Of a stretch of 64,000 bases of DNA, positions 33,112 through 40,929 are shown in pieces. The translations under genes and the position numbers were made by a program. This DNA comes from Allokutzneria sp. NRRL B-24872 (GTDB lineage Bacteria > Actinomycetota > Actinomycetes > Mycobacteriales > Pseudonocardiaceae). Position 1 is the stretch's first letter; every line of letters begins with the position of its first letter. The DNA is taken from NCBI RefSeq assembly GCF_002155965.1, contig NZ_MUMH01000023.1:1-64000 (forward strand), written 5' to 3'. The notes beneath the pieces are model-generated. The model saw only the letters and a list, made by a program, of their open reading frames with translations, did not search any database and had not been told where the DNA came from.

Positions 33112-33896
33112 ACCGGCTCCTGGGAATCGGGTTCGCCGTGGTACTCGGTGCGCTGGCGTTCGTGGTGCCGTTCCTGACTCCCGACCCGAACGGGACGGAG
33201 TACGGCGCCAAGCTCGCGGCGCCCAGCTGGGCTCACCTGCTCGGCACCGACCAGGCGGGACGCGACGTGCTCGCCAGGATCGCCGCGGGCACCTGGGTCT
33301 CGCTCGGCACGGCACTGCTGGTCGCGGTGATCACCTTCGCCGTCGGGCTCGCGATCGGCCTGCTCGCGGCGGTGGCCGGTGGCGTCGTCGACACGGTGAT
33401 CTCGCGCGTCATCGATGTGACGCTCGCCGTCCCGCAGCTCGTGCTCGCGCTGGCGATCGTCGGCGTCCTCGGCCCCGGGCACGCGAACCTGGTACTGGCG
33501 ATGTCGGTCGCGGGCTGGGCGCACCTCGCCCGCTTCGCGCGCGCTTTCGCCACCCAGCAAACGGAAAAGCCGTTCGTGATCGCCTCGCGGATGGCCGGGG
33601 TCGGCAGGTGGCGGAGCGCGGCGCGGCACGTCATGCCCGCCACGGCGACCGGGGTGCTCGCGGTGGCCACGCTGCACATCGGCGAGATCGTGCTCAGCCT
33701 CGCGGGCTTGTCCTTCCTCGGTCTCGGCGTGGCCCCGCCCACCGCCGAGTGGGGCCAGATGGTGGCCGAGGCACGCGGTTACGTGGACCGCGCACCGTGG
33801 CTCGTGCTCGCCCCAGCGGTCGCGGTGCTGATCAGCGTCGCGGCGGCATCGCTGCTCGGAGACGCTTTGCAGGACAAGGGGAAGCGATGGCCCTGA
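33108..33896 (+). CDS. ABC importer permease, DppC/OppC type
   Basis: A 262-residue partner permease. Family features: short N-terminal span, LLGTDQAGRDVLARIAAGTWVSL (the GTDxxGRD motif of OppC proteins), RVIDVTLAVPQLVLALAIVGVLG, the EAA loop ASRMAGVGRWRSAARHVMPATATGVLAVA and the terminal LSFLGLGVAPPTAEWGQMVAEARGYV. The N-terminal extension of many OppC proteins is absent, giving a shorter length. Its end overlaps the ATPase gene by 10 nt. Confidence 0.93.
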   Translation: MNRLLGIGFAVVLGALAFVVPFLTPDPNGTEYGAKLAAPSWAHLLGTDQAGRDVLARIAAGTWVSLGTALLVAVITFAVGLAIGLLAAVAGGVVDTVISRVIDVTLAVPQLVLALAIVGVLGPGHANLVLAMSVAGWAHLARFARAFATQQTEKPFVIASRMAGVGRWRSAARHVMPATATGVLAVATLHIGEIVLSLAGLSFLGLGVAPPTAEWGQMVAEARGYVDRAPWLVLAPAVAVLISVAAASLLGDALQDKGKRWP

Positions 33897-35239
33897 CGAT
33901 TCGCGATCTGACCGTCTCTTATGGACCGCGCGGAGTCTCCTTCACTGTCGCGGACGGCGAGGTCGTTGCCCTGGTTGGCGAGTCCGGTTCCGGGAAGAGC
34001 ACGCTGATCCGCGCGGTACTGGGTACTCTGCCGCGCTCCGCCACGGTGACAGGGACGGTCGAGTTGGCGGGCCGAAACCTCATCGGCGTGCCGGAGCGGG
34101 AACTCCGCTCGGTGCGAGGCCGCGAGATCGGCTACGTCGCACAAGATCCCTTCGGCTCCGCAGATCCGCTGTGGACAGTCGGGCACCACGTCCGCGAAGC
34201 CTGGCGCGCACACGGTGAACGCCCGCCGGACGTGGGACCGAGGCTGCAGAGCCTCGGCGTGGCCGAGAAATGGCTCAAGCACCGACCGAACACCTGGTCC
34301 GGCGGAATGCTGCAACGAGCCGACATCGTCGCGGCCACCGCGCACACCCCCAGCATCGTGCTCGCGGACGAACCGACGTCGGCGCTGGACGCGAAGAGCG
34401 CCGACACCGCGCTCGCGACCCTCGTCGCGCAAACCAGATCGCTGCTCGTAGCCAGCCACGACCTCGCGCTGGTCTGCCGTCACGCCGACCGAGTTCTTGT
34501 GTTGTGCAAGGGAGAACTCGTCGAGGACATCGCCGTGCAACGCGGCGGCGTCACACGGCTGCGACAGCTCGCCCAGCACCCGCACACCCGCGCTCTGATC
34601 GACGCCCTGCCCACCGCAGGGACCGCCCGGACGCGCAAGGCCGGTGACGTGGTGGTGCGCTTGGCCAACGTCACGCTCGGCTACCGGGACACGGAGCTGA
34701 TCAGAGGGCTGGATTGGGAAATCCGTGCTGGCGAGGCGGTCGGCATCTGCGGCCCGTCCGGCTCGGGGAAGACCACGCTGCTGCACGCGATCGCCGGGCT
34801 GGTTCGCCCGATGCGCGGCGAGATCTGGCGCAGCGGCAGGGCGATGCCGGTCTTCCAGGACGCGAGCGCGAGCCTCGATCCGCGCTGGCCGGTGTGGCGA
34901 ACCATCGTGGAGCCCAACAGGAACGCCGACGCGCGCGAGCTGATGGACCGCGTCGGGCTGACCGGGGTGGAGTTGGACCGCAAGCCCGCTCAGCTCTCCG
35001 GCGGGCAGCGCCAGCGCGTCGCGATCGCTCGCGCGCTCGCGGGTTCCCCGGCGGTGATCGTGGCCGACGAGCCGACTGCCTCGCTCGACCCGACCGTCGC
35101 GGCCAGTGTCGCGCGGACGCTGCGCGCGGTGACCGACTCCGGCTGCGCACTGGTCGTGGTCAGTCATGACGAGGCGAGACTCACCCAGATCGTGGACCGC
35201 GTGCTCAGATTGGACTCAGTACCGCCAGGGACGCGGTAG
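33887..35239 (+). CDS. Fused double ABC ATPase (DppD-DppF type)
   Basis: A 450-residue protein with two complete ATPase domains in one chain. Domain 1: Walker A GESGSGKSTLIRA, signature WSGGMLQRADIVAA, Walker B IVLADEPTSALD. Domain 2: Walker A GPSGSGKTTLLHA, signature LSGGQRQRVAIARAL, Walker B VIVADEPTASLD. Most oligopeptide systems use two separate genes; the fusion fixes the heterodimer. The Fe-S cysteines common at the C-termini of DppD/DppF are missing, as is the usual oligopeptide C-terminal domain. ATG preceded by GGGGAAGCG. Confidence 0.93.
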   Translation: MALTIRDLTVSYGPRGVSFTVADGEVVALVGESGSGKSTLIRAVLGTLPRSATVTGTVELAGRNLIGVPERELRSVRGREIGYVAQDPFGSADPLWTVGHHVREAWRAHGERPPDVGPRLQSLGVAEKWLKHRPNTWSGGMLQRADIVAATAHTPSIVLADEPTSALDAKSADTALATLVAQTRSLLVASHDLALVCRHADRVLVLCKGELVEDIAVQRGGVTRLRQLAQHPHTRALIDALPTAGTARTRKAGDVVVRLANVTLGYRDTELIRGLDWEIRAGEAVGICGPSGSGKTTLLHAIAGLVRPMRGEIWRSGRAMPVFQDASASLDPRWPVWRTIVEPNRNADARELMDRVGLTGVELDRKPAQLSGGQRQRVAIARALAGSPAVIVADEPTASLDPTVAASVARTLRAVTDSGCALVVVSHDEARLTQIVDRVLRLDSVPPGTR

Positions 35240-35249
35240 CTTCAGGTTC

Positions 35250-36155
35250 GTGAAGGTCGACGAGCCGTACCCCGCGTCCCTGCTGGCAACTCCTCTGATC
35301 ATCGACACCGACGCGGGCGGCGACCCGGACGACGCCTTCGCGCTCATCGTGGCCGCCGCCGAGCCCACGCTGGCTCTCGTGGTCACCAGCGACGAACTCG
35401 GCGGCGAGCGCGCGCGTTTCGTCCGGCACCTGCTCGACCTCCTCGGCCGCCCTGAGGTGCCGGTGGTGGCGGGAGCCGATCTCGGCAACACGCGCCTCAA
35501 CTGCATCGAGGGCTTGGTGCCGCCAGAGGTCCCGCACCAGCCGACCGACGTGCTCGCGGCCGTCACCGCCGTCTGCTCCGCCACGGACACCTCGGTGCGC
35601 TGGGTGGGCATCGGTACCGCGTCGAACCTCGCACCACTGCTGGACACGCGCCACGGCCTGGCCGAGCGGTTGGTGGTGTCCCAGGTCGGCGGTGCCTTGC
35701 GGTACCGAGACCCAGAGCGCGCCGACCACAACTTCCGCACCGACATCAAGGCCGCGATCACGATGCTGGACAGGGCGCGGTTCCCCCGGCTCCAGCTCTC
35801 CGAGCTCACCTTCACCCCGGCGGTGGAGGTCGGCAAGGGCTCCCCGCTGCACCTGCTGCTCAGCGATCCCACCGGGCCACCGTGGGCGAGGCTGGTCGCC
35901 GCGCACCTGGACCAGTGGTACGAGCGCTTCCACCACGCGACCATGCAGCACGACGCGCTCGCCCTCGCCGACGCGCTGGGCCTGCCGTTCACCGACTACT
36001 GCATGCAGCGCGTCGCGATCGATGACCGCGGCCGCACGACCCTCGCGCACAAAGGAAAAGACGTTCTCCTCAGCGACGGCGCCCGGTTGGAGCCGTACAT
36101 GCGCTGGCTCACCGAGAAGGTCGAGGCCGCGCACCGCCTGGGGAGCACGGCATGA
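35250..36155 (+). CDS. Nucleoside hydrolase (IUNH family)
   Basis: A 301-residue inosine/uridine-preferring nucleoside hydrolase-like protein. The Ca-binding N-terminal motif is IIDTDAGGDPDDAFALIV, a DTDxGxDD variant with an additional Pro. Also seen are VPVVAGADLG, the WVGIGTASNLAPLL segment and VVSQVGGALRYRD; the conserved His region is less clear. The family cleaves the N-glycosidic bond of nucleosides to base and ribose. Located 10 bp after the ATPase and overlapping the serine hydrolase by ATGA, so it belongs to the import operon; this suggests the imported solute contains a nucleoside or a similar N-glycoside. Confidence 0.87.
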   Translation: MKVDEPYPASLLATPLIIDTDAGGDPDDAFALIVAAAEPTLALVVTSDELGGERARFVRHLLDLLGRPEVPVVAGADLGNTRLNCIEGLVPPEVPHQPTDVLAAVTAVCSATDTSVRWVGIGTASNLAPLLDTRHGLAERLVVSQVGGALRYRDPERADHNFRTDIKAAITMLDRARFPRLQLSELTFTPAVEVGKGSPLHLLLSDPTGPPWARLVAAHLDQWYERFHHATMQHDALALADALGLPFTDYCMQRVAIDDRGRTTLAHKGKDVLLSDGARLEPYMRWLTEKVEAAHRLGSTA

Positions 36156-37333
36156 TCGAGGGAACGGTCACCGCGGGCTTCGAACCGGTGCGCGAGGAGT
36201 TCGCGCGCAACTTCGCCGAGCGCGGGGAACTCGGTGCCGCGTGCGCCGTCCACGTCGATGGCGAACTGGTCGTCGACCTCTGGGGCGGGTACCGCGACCG
36301 CGCTGGAACTCTTCCGTGGCAACGGGACACCCTCGCCACCGTGTACTCCTCCACCAAGGGCGTCGCGTCCATGGTCATGGCGCTCGCGCACTCGCGGGGG
36401 TTGTTCGACTACGACGCGCTGGTCACGAAGTACTGGCCGGAGTTCGGCCAGGCGGGCAAGGAGAACGTGACCGTCCGGCAGCTGCTGGGCTTCCAGGCCG
36501 GACTGCCCACAGTGGACACTCCGCTCACCCCGGAACTGCTCGCCGACCCCGACCGGCTCGGCGAGGTTCTCGCCAGGCAGGCGCCCGCGTGGGAACCCGG
36601 TACCGCGCAGGGCTACCACCCGCTGGTGGGCGGGCTCTACGTGAGCCAGCTGCTGCGTCGCGTCGACCCGAAGGGCAGGCTCGTCGGGCGCTTCCTGGCC
36701 GAGGAGGTGCTGCCCGGCCTCGGCGAGGAGTTCTACATCGGCGTCCCGGCGAGCGTGCCGGAGGAGCGGATCGCGGAACTGGTGCCCGCCAAGCCCTCGC
36801 TGCGCGACTTCACCACGGCGGGCGGCGTGCCGGCGCGGATGCTGGTGGAGTTCCTGCTGCCGTGGACGCTCACCGCGAAGTCCTTCAGCAACCCCAGGAT
36901 CGGCGACATCACCAGACTGGGACGCTGTCCCTGGAGGGACTTGGACCTGCCTGCGGGCAACGGGATCGGCACCGCTCGCGCGCTCGCCGCGCTCTACGGC
37001 GAGTTCGCCACGGGCGGGACCCGGCTCGGCGTCGACCGCGCGACGCTGCTGGCGATCGAGGCCGAGCCGGTTCCGCTCGGCGGCTCCTCCCGCGACCGCG
37101 TCATGCACCTCGCCGACGCCAGCTTCTCCCTCGGCTTCTGGAAACCGTTCCCCGCGTGGAACTTCGGCACAGACTCCCGCGCCTACGGCACTCCGGGCGC
37201 GGGCGGCTCCTTCGGCATGGCCGACCCGGCGACGCGCACCGGCTTCGGCTACGTCCCGAACCGCCTCGGCAGACGACTGTGGGACGACCCCCGCGAAGCC
37301 GCACTCCGCAAGGCAGTTCTGAGCTGCCTCTAG
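36152..37333 (+). CDS. EstB-like serine hydrolase (class C beta-lactamase family)
   Basis: A 393-residue beta-lactamase/EstB-type serine hydrolase. The nucleophile is in VYSSTKGVASMVMALA (S-x-x-K), and the second motif Tyr is in PGTAQGYHPLVGGLYVSQLL, which fits YxN-like positions of esterases of this family. YGTPGAGGSFGMADPATRTGFGYVPNR near the C-terminus is the usual terminal block. No signal peptide is visible, so it is cytoplasmic and more likely an esterase or amidase than a resistance enzyme. Last gene of the importer operon; ends 4 nt into the convergent broken SMI1-like gene. Confidence 0.9.
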   Translation: MIEGTVTAGFEPVREEFARNFAERGELGAACAVHVDGELVVDLWGGYRDRAGTLPWQRDTLATVYSSTKGVASMVMALAHSRGLFDYDALVTKYWPEFGQAGKENVTVRQLLGFQAGLPTVDTPLTPELLADPDRLGEVLARQAPAWEPGTAQGYHPLVGGLYVSQLLRRVDPKGRLVGRFLAEEVLPGLGEEFYIGVPASVPEERIAELVPAKPSLRDFTTAGGVPARMLVEFLLPWTLTAKSFSNPRIGDITRLGRCPWRDLDLPAGNGIGTARALAALYGEFATGGTRLGVDRATLLAIEAEPVPLGGSSRDRVMHLADASFSLGFWKPFPAWNFGTDSRAYGTPGAGGSFGMADPATRTGFGYVPNRLGRRLWDDPREAALRKAVLSCL

Positions 37334-37872
37334 TCCTCGTGGATCAGGTCGCTCGGGTGGAACGCGTGCGGGGAGGACGGGTAGAGCGACCAGAGCAGGT
37401 CCGAGCGCACCTCCCCGGTCAGCGTGGCGACGAGGAACTCGGCGCAGCCCATCTCGAAGTGCTCCCACTGCTCGCCGCGCGCTTCGTCGACCAGGACCGT
37501 CCACTCGTCCGGACTGTCACCCGGCCGCGCCGGCCAGTGGAGGTACTCCCCGTTGTCGGTCGAGCCCCAGGCGATCGCACGAACCCCGGGAGCGTCGAGC
37601 CACGCCGGTTTGGCCTCGCCCCGGCTCCACAGGTACTCAAGCGCCTCCTCCCGCTCCTACGCGATCTCGACGAGGTCGTAGTTGCTACGGGAACCGGGTT
37701 CCAGCAACCAGAGGTAATCAGCGGGCAGCGCAGTTCGCAGGCGGCGAGCGATCGCCTCCCAGTCCACCGCTGTCCCGGCCGGTGCGGGCGGCGAAATGAT
37801 CTCTGCCAGGCGATCGACCGCGTTCTCCATTGCCCTCTTCGGTCCGTGCTTCGCGATGCTGCCGAAGCCCAA
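37330..37872 (-). pseudogene. SMI1/KNR4 (SUKH)-like gene interrupted by in-frame TAG
   Basis: Reading from the ATG at 37872 gives 71 codons including DWEAIARRLRTALPADYLWLLEPG, the usual N-terminal SUKH/SMI1 pattern, then TAG at 37659-37657. The same frame continues after it for 108 codons with WGSTDNGEYLHWP, SPDEWTVLVDEARGEQWEHFEMG and AEFLVATLTGEVRSD, the typical family C-terminus, ending in TAG at 37332-37330. One base change (for example to a sense codon) would restore a ~180-residue protein. SUKH proteins are often immunity proteins against polymorphic toxins; no toxin gene is seen beside it. Sequencing error or stop-codon readthrough are alternatives. Confidence 0.8.
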
Positions 37873-37884
37873 CGCTGGAGGGCA

Positions 37885-37944
37885 CCCGTTTCGTACTCAT
37901 AGCGGCCGTCGCCGAAGCTGCAGCCGCTATGAGTACGAAACGGG
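37885..37944. repeat. 22-bp perfect inverted repeat, likely terminator
   Basis: Left arm 37885-37906 (CCCGTTTCGTACTCATAGCGGC) is the exact reverse complement of 37923-37944, with a 16-nt loop. It lies 11 bp beyond the GH16 stop on the minus strand and just upstream of the broken SMI1-like gene. Stem length and perfection are well above chance. A strong terminator is the simplest role. The arms are only ~55% G+C, unlike the surroundings. Confidence 0.8.
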
Positions 37945-37955
37945 GCTCGGCGCGC

Positions 37956-38786
37956 TCAGCCCTGGTGGACGCGGACCCAGTCGACGAGCAACTGCTGCGG
38001 GAACTGGGTCGAGCCGTCGGGGCTGCCCGGCCAGTCACCGCCGACCGCGAGGTTGAGGATCATGTAGAAGGGGTGGTTGAACACCCACTGGCGACCGCCG
38101 AGGTCGGCGGGCGTGCGGGTCTGGTAGACGCGGCCGTCCATGGACCAGACGATCTTGTTCGGCGACCAGTCCACGGAGAAGGTGTGGAAGTCCTCGTGGA
38201 ACGGGCGCCCGTTCTGCACCGTGGCGCCGATCCCGCCGGCACCGGAGTAGCCGGGTCCGTGCAGGGTCCCGTGCACGGTGTTGGGCACGCTGCCGATGTT
38301 CTCCATGATGTCGATCTCGCCGCACTGCGGCCAGCCGACCTGGCCGATGTCGGTGCCGAGCATCCAGAAGGCGGGCCAGATGCCCTTGCCGGTCGGCAGC
38401 TTCATCCGCGCTTCGATCTTGCCGTAGGTGAAGGTGCGGGTGTTCTTGGTGATGAGCTTGCCGGAGGTGTACTGACAGGGCTGGCCATTCCAGCACTGCA
38501 CACCGGAGTTCTCCCGGCGCGCGGTGATGACGAGCTGTCCGGCGCCATTTGTGGAAACGTTTTCTCGACGGGTCGTGTACGCCTGGAGCTCGCGGTTTCC
38601 CCAGCCGTTGCTGCCGTTGCCGGGTTCGTAGGACCACTTGCTCTGGTCGGGGGCTCCGCCTGCGGGGCCGTTGAACTCATCCGACCAGACCACGGCCGCC
38701 TGCGCGGAGGCCGGGGCCAGTGGCAGAGCTGTCAGAACGGCGGCGAGAACGAGCAGAACTCGACGTGATGACACGCGCGACTCCAT
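37956..38786 (-). CDS. Secreted GH16 endo-beta-1,3-glucanase-like hydrolase
   Basis: A 276-residue exported GH16 enzyme. Signal peptide RRVLLVLAAVLTALPLAPASAQA. The catalytic signature is GEIDIMENIG (nucleophile and acid/base Glu in ExDxxE). Substrate-cleft pieces WSYEPGNGSNGWGNRELQAYT and GIWPAFWMLG, and the terminal NHPFYMILNLAVGGDWPG, are characteristic of laminarinase-type bacterial GH16. It has no carbohydrate-binding module. It degrades beta-1,3 (or mixed-linkage) glucans outside the cell. A CebR-like operator and promoter precede it, so induction by beta-glucan oligosaccharides is likely. Confidence 0.95.
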   Translation of the reverse strand: MESRVSSRRVLLVLAAVLTALPLAPASAQAAVVWSDEFNGPAGGAPDQSKWSYEPGNGSNGWGNRELQAYTTRRENVSTNGAGQLVITARRENSGVQCWNGQPCQYTSGKLITKNTRTFTYGKIEARMKLPTGKGIWPAFWMLGTDIGQVGWPQCGEIDIMENIGSVPNTVHGTLHGPGYSGAGGIGATVQNGRPFHEDFHTFSVDWSPNKIVWSMDGRVYQTRTPADLGGRQWVFNHPFYMILNLAVGGDWPGSPDGSTQFPQQLLVDWVRVHQG

Positions 38787-38800
38787 TCGTCACGAGCGCG

Positions 38801-38814
38801 AGAGAGCGCTCCCA
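38801..38814 (-). promoter_or_regulatory. CebR-like LacI-family operator
   Basis: The minus strand reads TGGGAGCGCTCTCT, matching 12 of 14 positions of TGGGAGCGCTCCCA, the palindrome bound by CebR and related LacI regulators in streptomycetes. It lies 14 bp upstream of the GH16 start codon and downstream of the predicted -10 box, a location suited to repression. Confidence 0.7.
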
Positions 38815-38832
38815 CGGAGGCGGCGGACCCCC

Positions 38833-38861
38833 ATTTGACAAGGCAGCGGGCTCGCCGTCAA
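38833..38861 (-). promoter_or_regulatory. Predicted promoter of GH16 gene
   Basis: TTGACG (38861-38856) and TCAAAT (38838-38833) on the minus strand are spaced by 17 bp, a good SigA/HrdB-type match. The transcript would start near 38826, placing the CebR-like operator at about +12 to +25. Confidence 0.6.
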
Positions 38862-39032
38862 CGGGCGGAGGAGCACATTAGCCCGAATGCCGAGCGTTAA
38901 TCCGTAAACCACGGATGTGAACCCCCGGACGGCTTGAGACGTATGGACGGTTCGTAAGTGTCCGATTGCCGTTAGTTTCCTGACATAACCACGGGGCGCA
39001 AACGGTGACGGCGAGAACGAGGGGATCCTCCA

Positions 39033-39464
39033 GTGTCAAAGTCGATCAATACCGTGGTTCTGTCCCTGTCCAGGGCGGTCGTCGGTCTGCTCTTCGCCTG
39101 CCACGGCGCGGCATCGCTGTTCGGCGTGCTCGGCGGCGCGGGAGGCAAGGGCGGCACGGTGGCCTTCGGGGTGTGGCCGGGCTGGTTCGCGGCGGCCATC
39201 CAGTTCGTGGGCGGCCTGCTCGTGCTGATCGGGCTGTTCACCAGGCCCGCGGCGATCCTCTGCTCCGGCTCCATGGCATACGCCTACTTCGTGTCCCACC
39301 AGCCCAAGGGCCTGTTCCCGATCGAGAACGGCGGGGTGCCCTCGGCGCTGTACTGCTGGTTCTTCCTGCTCATCGCGGTACTCGGTCCCGGGAAGTACGC
39401 ACTCGATTCCTGGCTGGCCCGACGCGGTGCCACCAGCAACGATGCCGTGCCCGTGTCCGTGTGA
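39033..39464 (+). CDS. DoxX-family membrane protein
   Basis: A 143-residue four-helix membrane protein of the DoxX family: VVLSLSRAVVGLLFACHGAASLFG, FAAAIQFVGGLLVLIGLFTRPAAILCSGSMAYAYFVSH and GALYCWFFLLIAVLGPGKYALD-like helices (here SALYCWFFLLIAVLGPGKYALD). GKYALDSW is the usual C-terminal motif. GTG start with GAGGGG upstream. Family members are linked to thiosulfate/oxidative-stress functions in mycobacteria and to membrane-bound oxidoreductase complexes; its specific role here is unknown. Confidence 0.88.
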   Translation: MSKSINTVVLSLSRAVVGLLFACHGAASLFGVLGGAGGKGGTVAFGVWPGWFAAAIQFVGGLLVLIGLFTRPAAILCSGSMAYAYFVSHQPKGLFPIENGGVPSALYCWFFLLIAVLGPGKYALDSWLARRGATSNDAVPVSV

Positions 39465-39547
39465 GGCCGCCGAGCGCCGGTCCCTGCCACGCGGCCGCCG
39501 CGCGTGGCAGGATCGGCGTGGTCGTCGGGCTCGGGGAAGGGAAAGCG

Positions 39548-40456
39548 ATGAGCCGCTTGCCGGTGCTGGACGGGGAGAGCCTGCGCGCCCGGCTCCCGAT
39601 GAGCGCGGCGATCGAGGCGATCCACCTGGCACTGCGTTCCGGTCTCGACCCCTCGGCCGACCCGGCGCGCACGGTGGTGCCCGCCGACCACGGGCAGATC
39701 CTGCTGATGCCCTCGCTCACCCCCGCCCACGCCGGGGTCAAGCTCGTCACGGTCACCCCGGACAACCCCGAGCGCGGCCTGCCCCGCGTGCAGGGCGTGT
39801 ACCTGTTGCTGGACGCGCTGACCCTGACACCGCAACTGGTGCTCGACGGCGCGGCGCTGACCGCGATCCGCACTCCGGCCGTCAGCGCGGCCGCCGCCGA
39901 CCTCATCGCGGTGAACGAGGCGTCGCGCCTGGTGGTCTTCGGTACCGGTCCGCAGGCGTGGGGTCACATCGAGGCGCTGCGCGTCGTCCGCCCGGTCAGC
40001 GACGTGACCGTGGTGGGGCGCAACGGAAATCGGGTCGCCGACCTGGTTGACCGGTGCGTCGCCGCGGGCCTTCGCGCCTCGGCGGGAAGCGCCGACGCCG
40101 TGGCGGACGCGGACCTCGTCGCGTGTTGCACGACCGCCCGCACTCCGCTCTTCGACGGCGGCAAGCTCGCGCCGCACGCCACCGTGCTCGCGATCGGTTC
40201 GCACGAGCCCGACGCGCGCGAGGTCGACACCGCCACCGTCACCCGCGGCGAGGTGATCGTCGAGGACGTCCCCACCGCGCTCCGCGAAGCGGGCGACGTG
40301 GTCCTCCCGATCGCCGAGGGCGCGCTCCGCCCAGAGGACCTGATCCCACTCACTTCGTTGGCGCGCGGGGAAAAACGCCTCGACCCGAGCACGCCGAAGC
40401 TCTTCAAGTCCGTCGGCATGGCATGGCAGGACCTAGCGGTAGCGGCACGCCTTTAA
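39548..40456 (+). CDS. Ornithine cyclodeaminase/mu-crystallin family protein
   Basis: A 302-residue NAD(P)-dependent member of the OCD/mu-crystallin family. N-terminal catalytic part: LPVLDGESLRARLPMSAAIEAI and GVKLVTVTPDNPERGLPRVQGVYLLLDALT (the Lys and substrate Arg positions). DGAALTAIRTPAVSAAAADLIA and the Rossmann motif VVFGTGPQAWGHIEAL are characteristic. Members include ornithine cyclodeaminase, ketimine reductase and amino-acid dehydrogenases, so the exact reaction cannot be fixed. ATG with GGGAAAGCG upstream. Followed immediately by a long perfect inverted repeat. Confidence 0.9.
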   Translation: MSRLPVLDGESLRARLPMSAAIEAIHLALRSGLDPSADPARTVVPADHGQILLMPSLTPAHAGVKLVTVTPDNPERGLPRVQGVYLLLDALTLTPQLVLDGAALTAIRTPAVSAAAADLIAVNEASRLVVFGTGPQAWGHIEALRVVRPVSDVTVVGRNGNRVADLVDRCVAAGLRASAGSADAVADADLVACCTTARTPLFDGGKLAPHATVLAIGSHEPDAREVDTATVTRGEVIVEDVPTALREAGDVVLPIAEGALRPEDLIPLTSLARGEKRLDPSTPKLFKSVGMAWQDLAVAARL

Positions 40457-40519
40457 CGCGTTTTGGCTACTTGTTGCGAGAGGAAGCGCTCCTAGACGAC
40501 AACAAGTAGCCAAAACGCG
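40457..40519. terminator. 20-bp perfect inverted repeat, bidirectional terminator
   Basis: The left arm 40457-40476 (CGCGTTTTGGCTACTTGTTG) and the right arm 40500-40519 are exact reverse complements with a 23-nt loop that itself holds the dyad AGGA...TCCT. The element starts directly after the stop of the plus-strand OCD-family gene and ends 17 bp before the stop of the convergent sufT gene, so it can end both transcripts. Confidence 0.82.
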
Positions 40520-40536
40520 AGACTCGACGGCTGAGG

Positions 40537-40929
40537 CTAGACCGTGAAGCCCAAGGCGCGCAGCTGTTCGCGGCCGTCGTCGGTGATCTTGTCGGGGCCC
40601 CACGGCGGCATCCACACCCAGTTGATGCGGACGTCGCTGACGAGGCCGCCGCCCGGGCCGCCCACCAGGGCCGCGCGGGTCTGGTCCTCGATCACGTCGG
40701 TCAGCGGGCAGGCCGCCGAGGTCAGCGTCATGTCCACGATCGCGATCTCGCCGGACTCCTCCGACTCGACGCGGATGTCGTAGACCAGGCCCAGGTCGAC
40801 GACGTTGATGCCCAGCTCGGGGTCGACCACGTCGCGCATGGCCTCTTCCAGGTCGGCCAGCTCCGGCTGGTCGGCCTTGGGCGCGGGGTCCGGCATCCCG
40901 GCGGCTCCCCGGATCACGTCCTCGGTCAT
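40537..40929 (-). CDS. sufT: SufT-type metal-sulfur cluster maturation factor (MIP18/DUF59)
   Basis: A 130-residue MIP18/DUF59 protein. Conserved pieces: LEEAMRDVVDPELGINVVDLGLVYDIRVE with the DPELG motif, and VDMTLTSAACPLTDVIEDQTRAAL with the conserved Cys. Known for the family: helps transfer or maturation of Fe-S clusters onto target proteins. It is the last gene of the suf operon and is coupled to sufU by an ATGA overlap. Same position as Rv1466 in Mycobacterium tuberculosis. Confidence 0.92.
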   Translation of the reverse strand: MTEDVIRGAAGMPDPAPKADQPELADLEEAMRDVVDPELGINVVDLGLVYDIRVESEESGEIAIVDMTLTSAACPLTDVIEDQTRAALVGGPGGGLVSDVRINWVWMPPWGPDKITDDGREQLRALGFTV

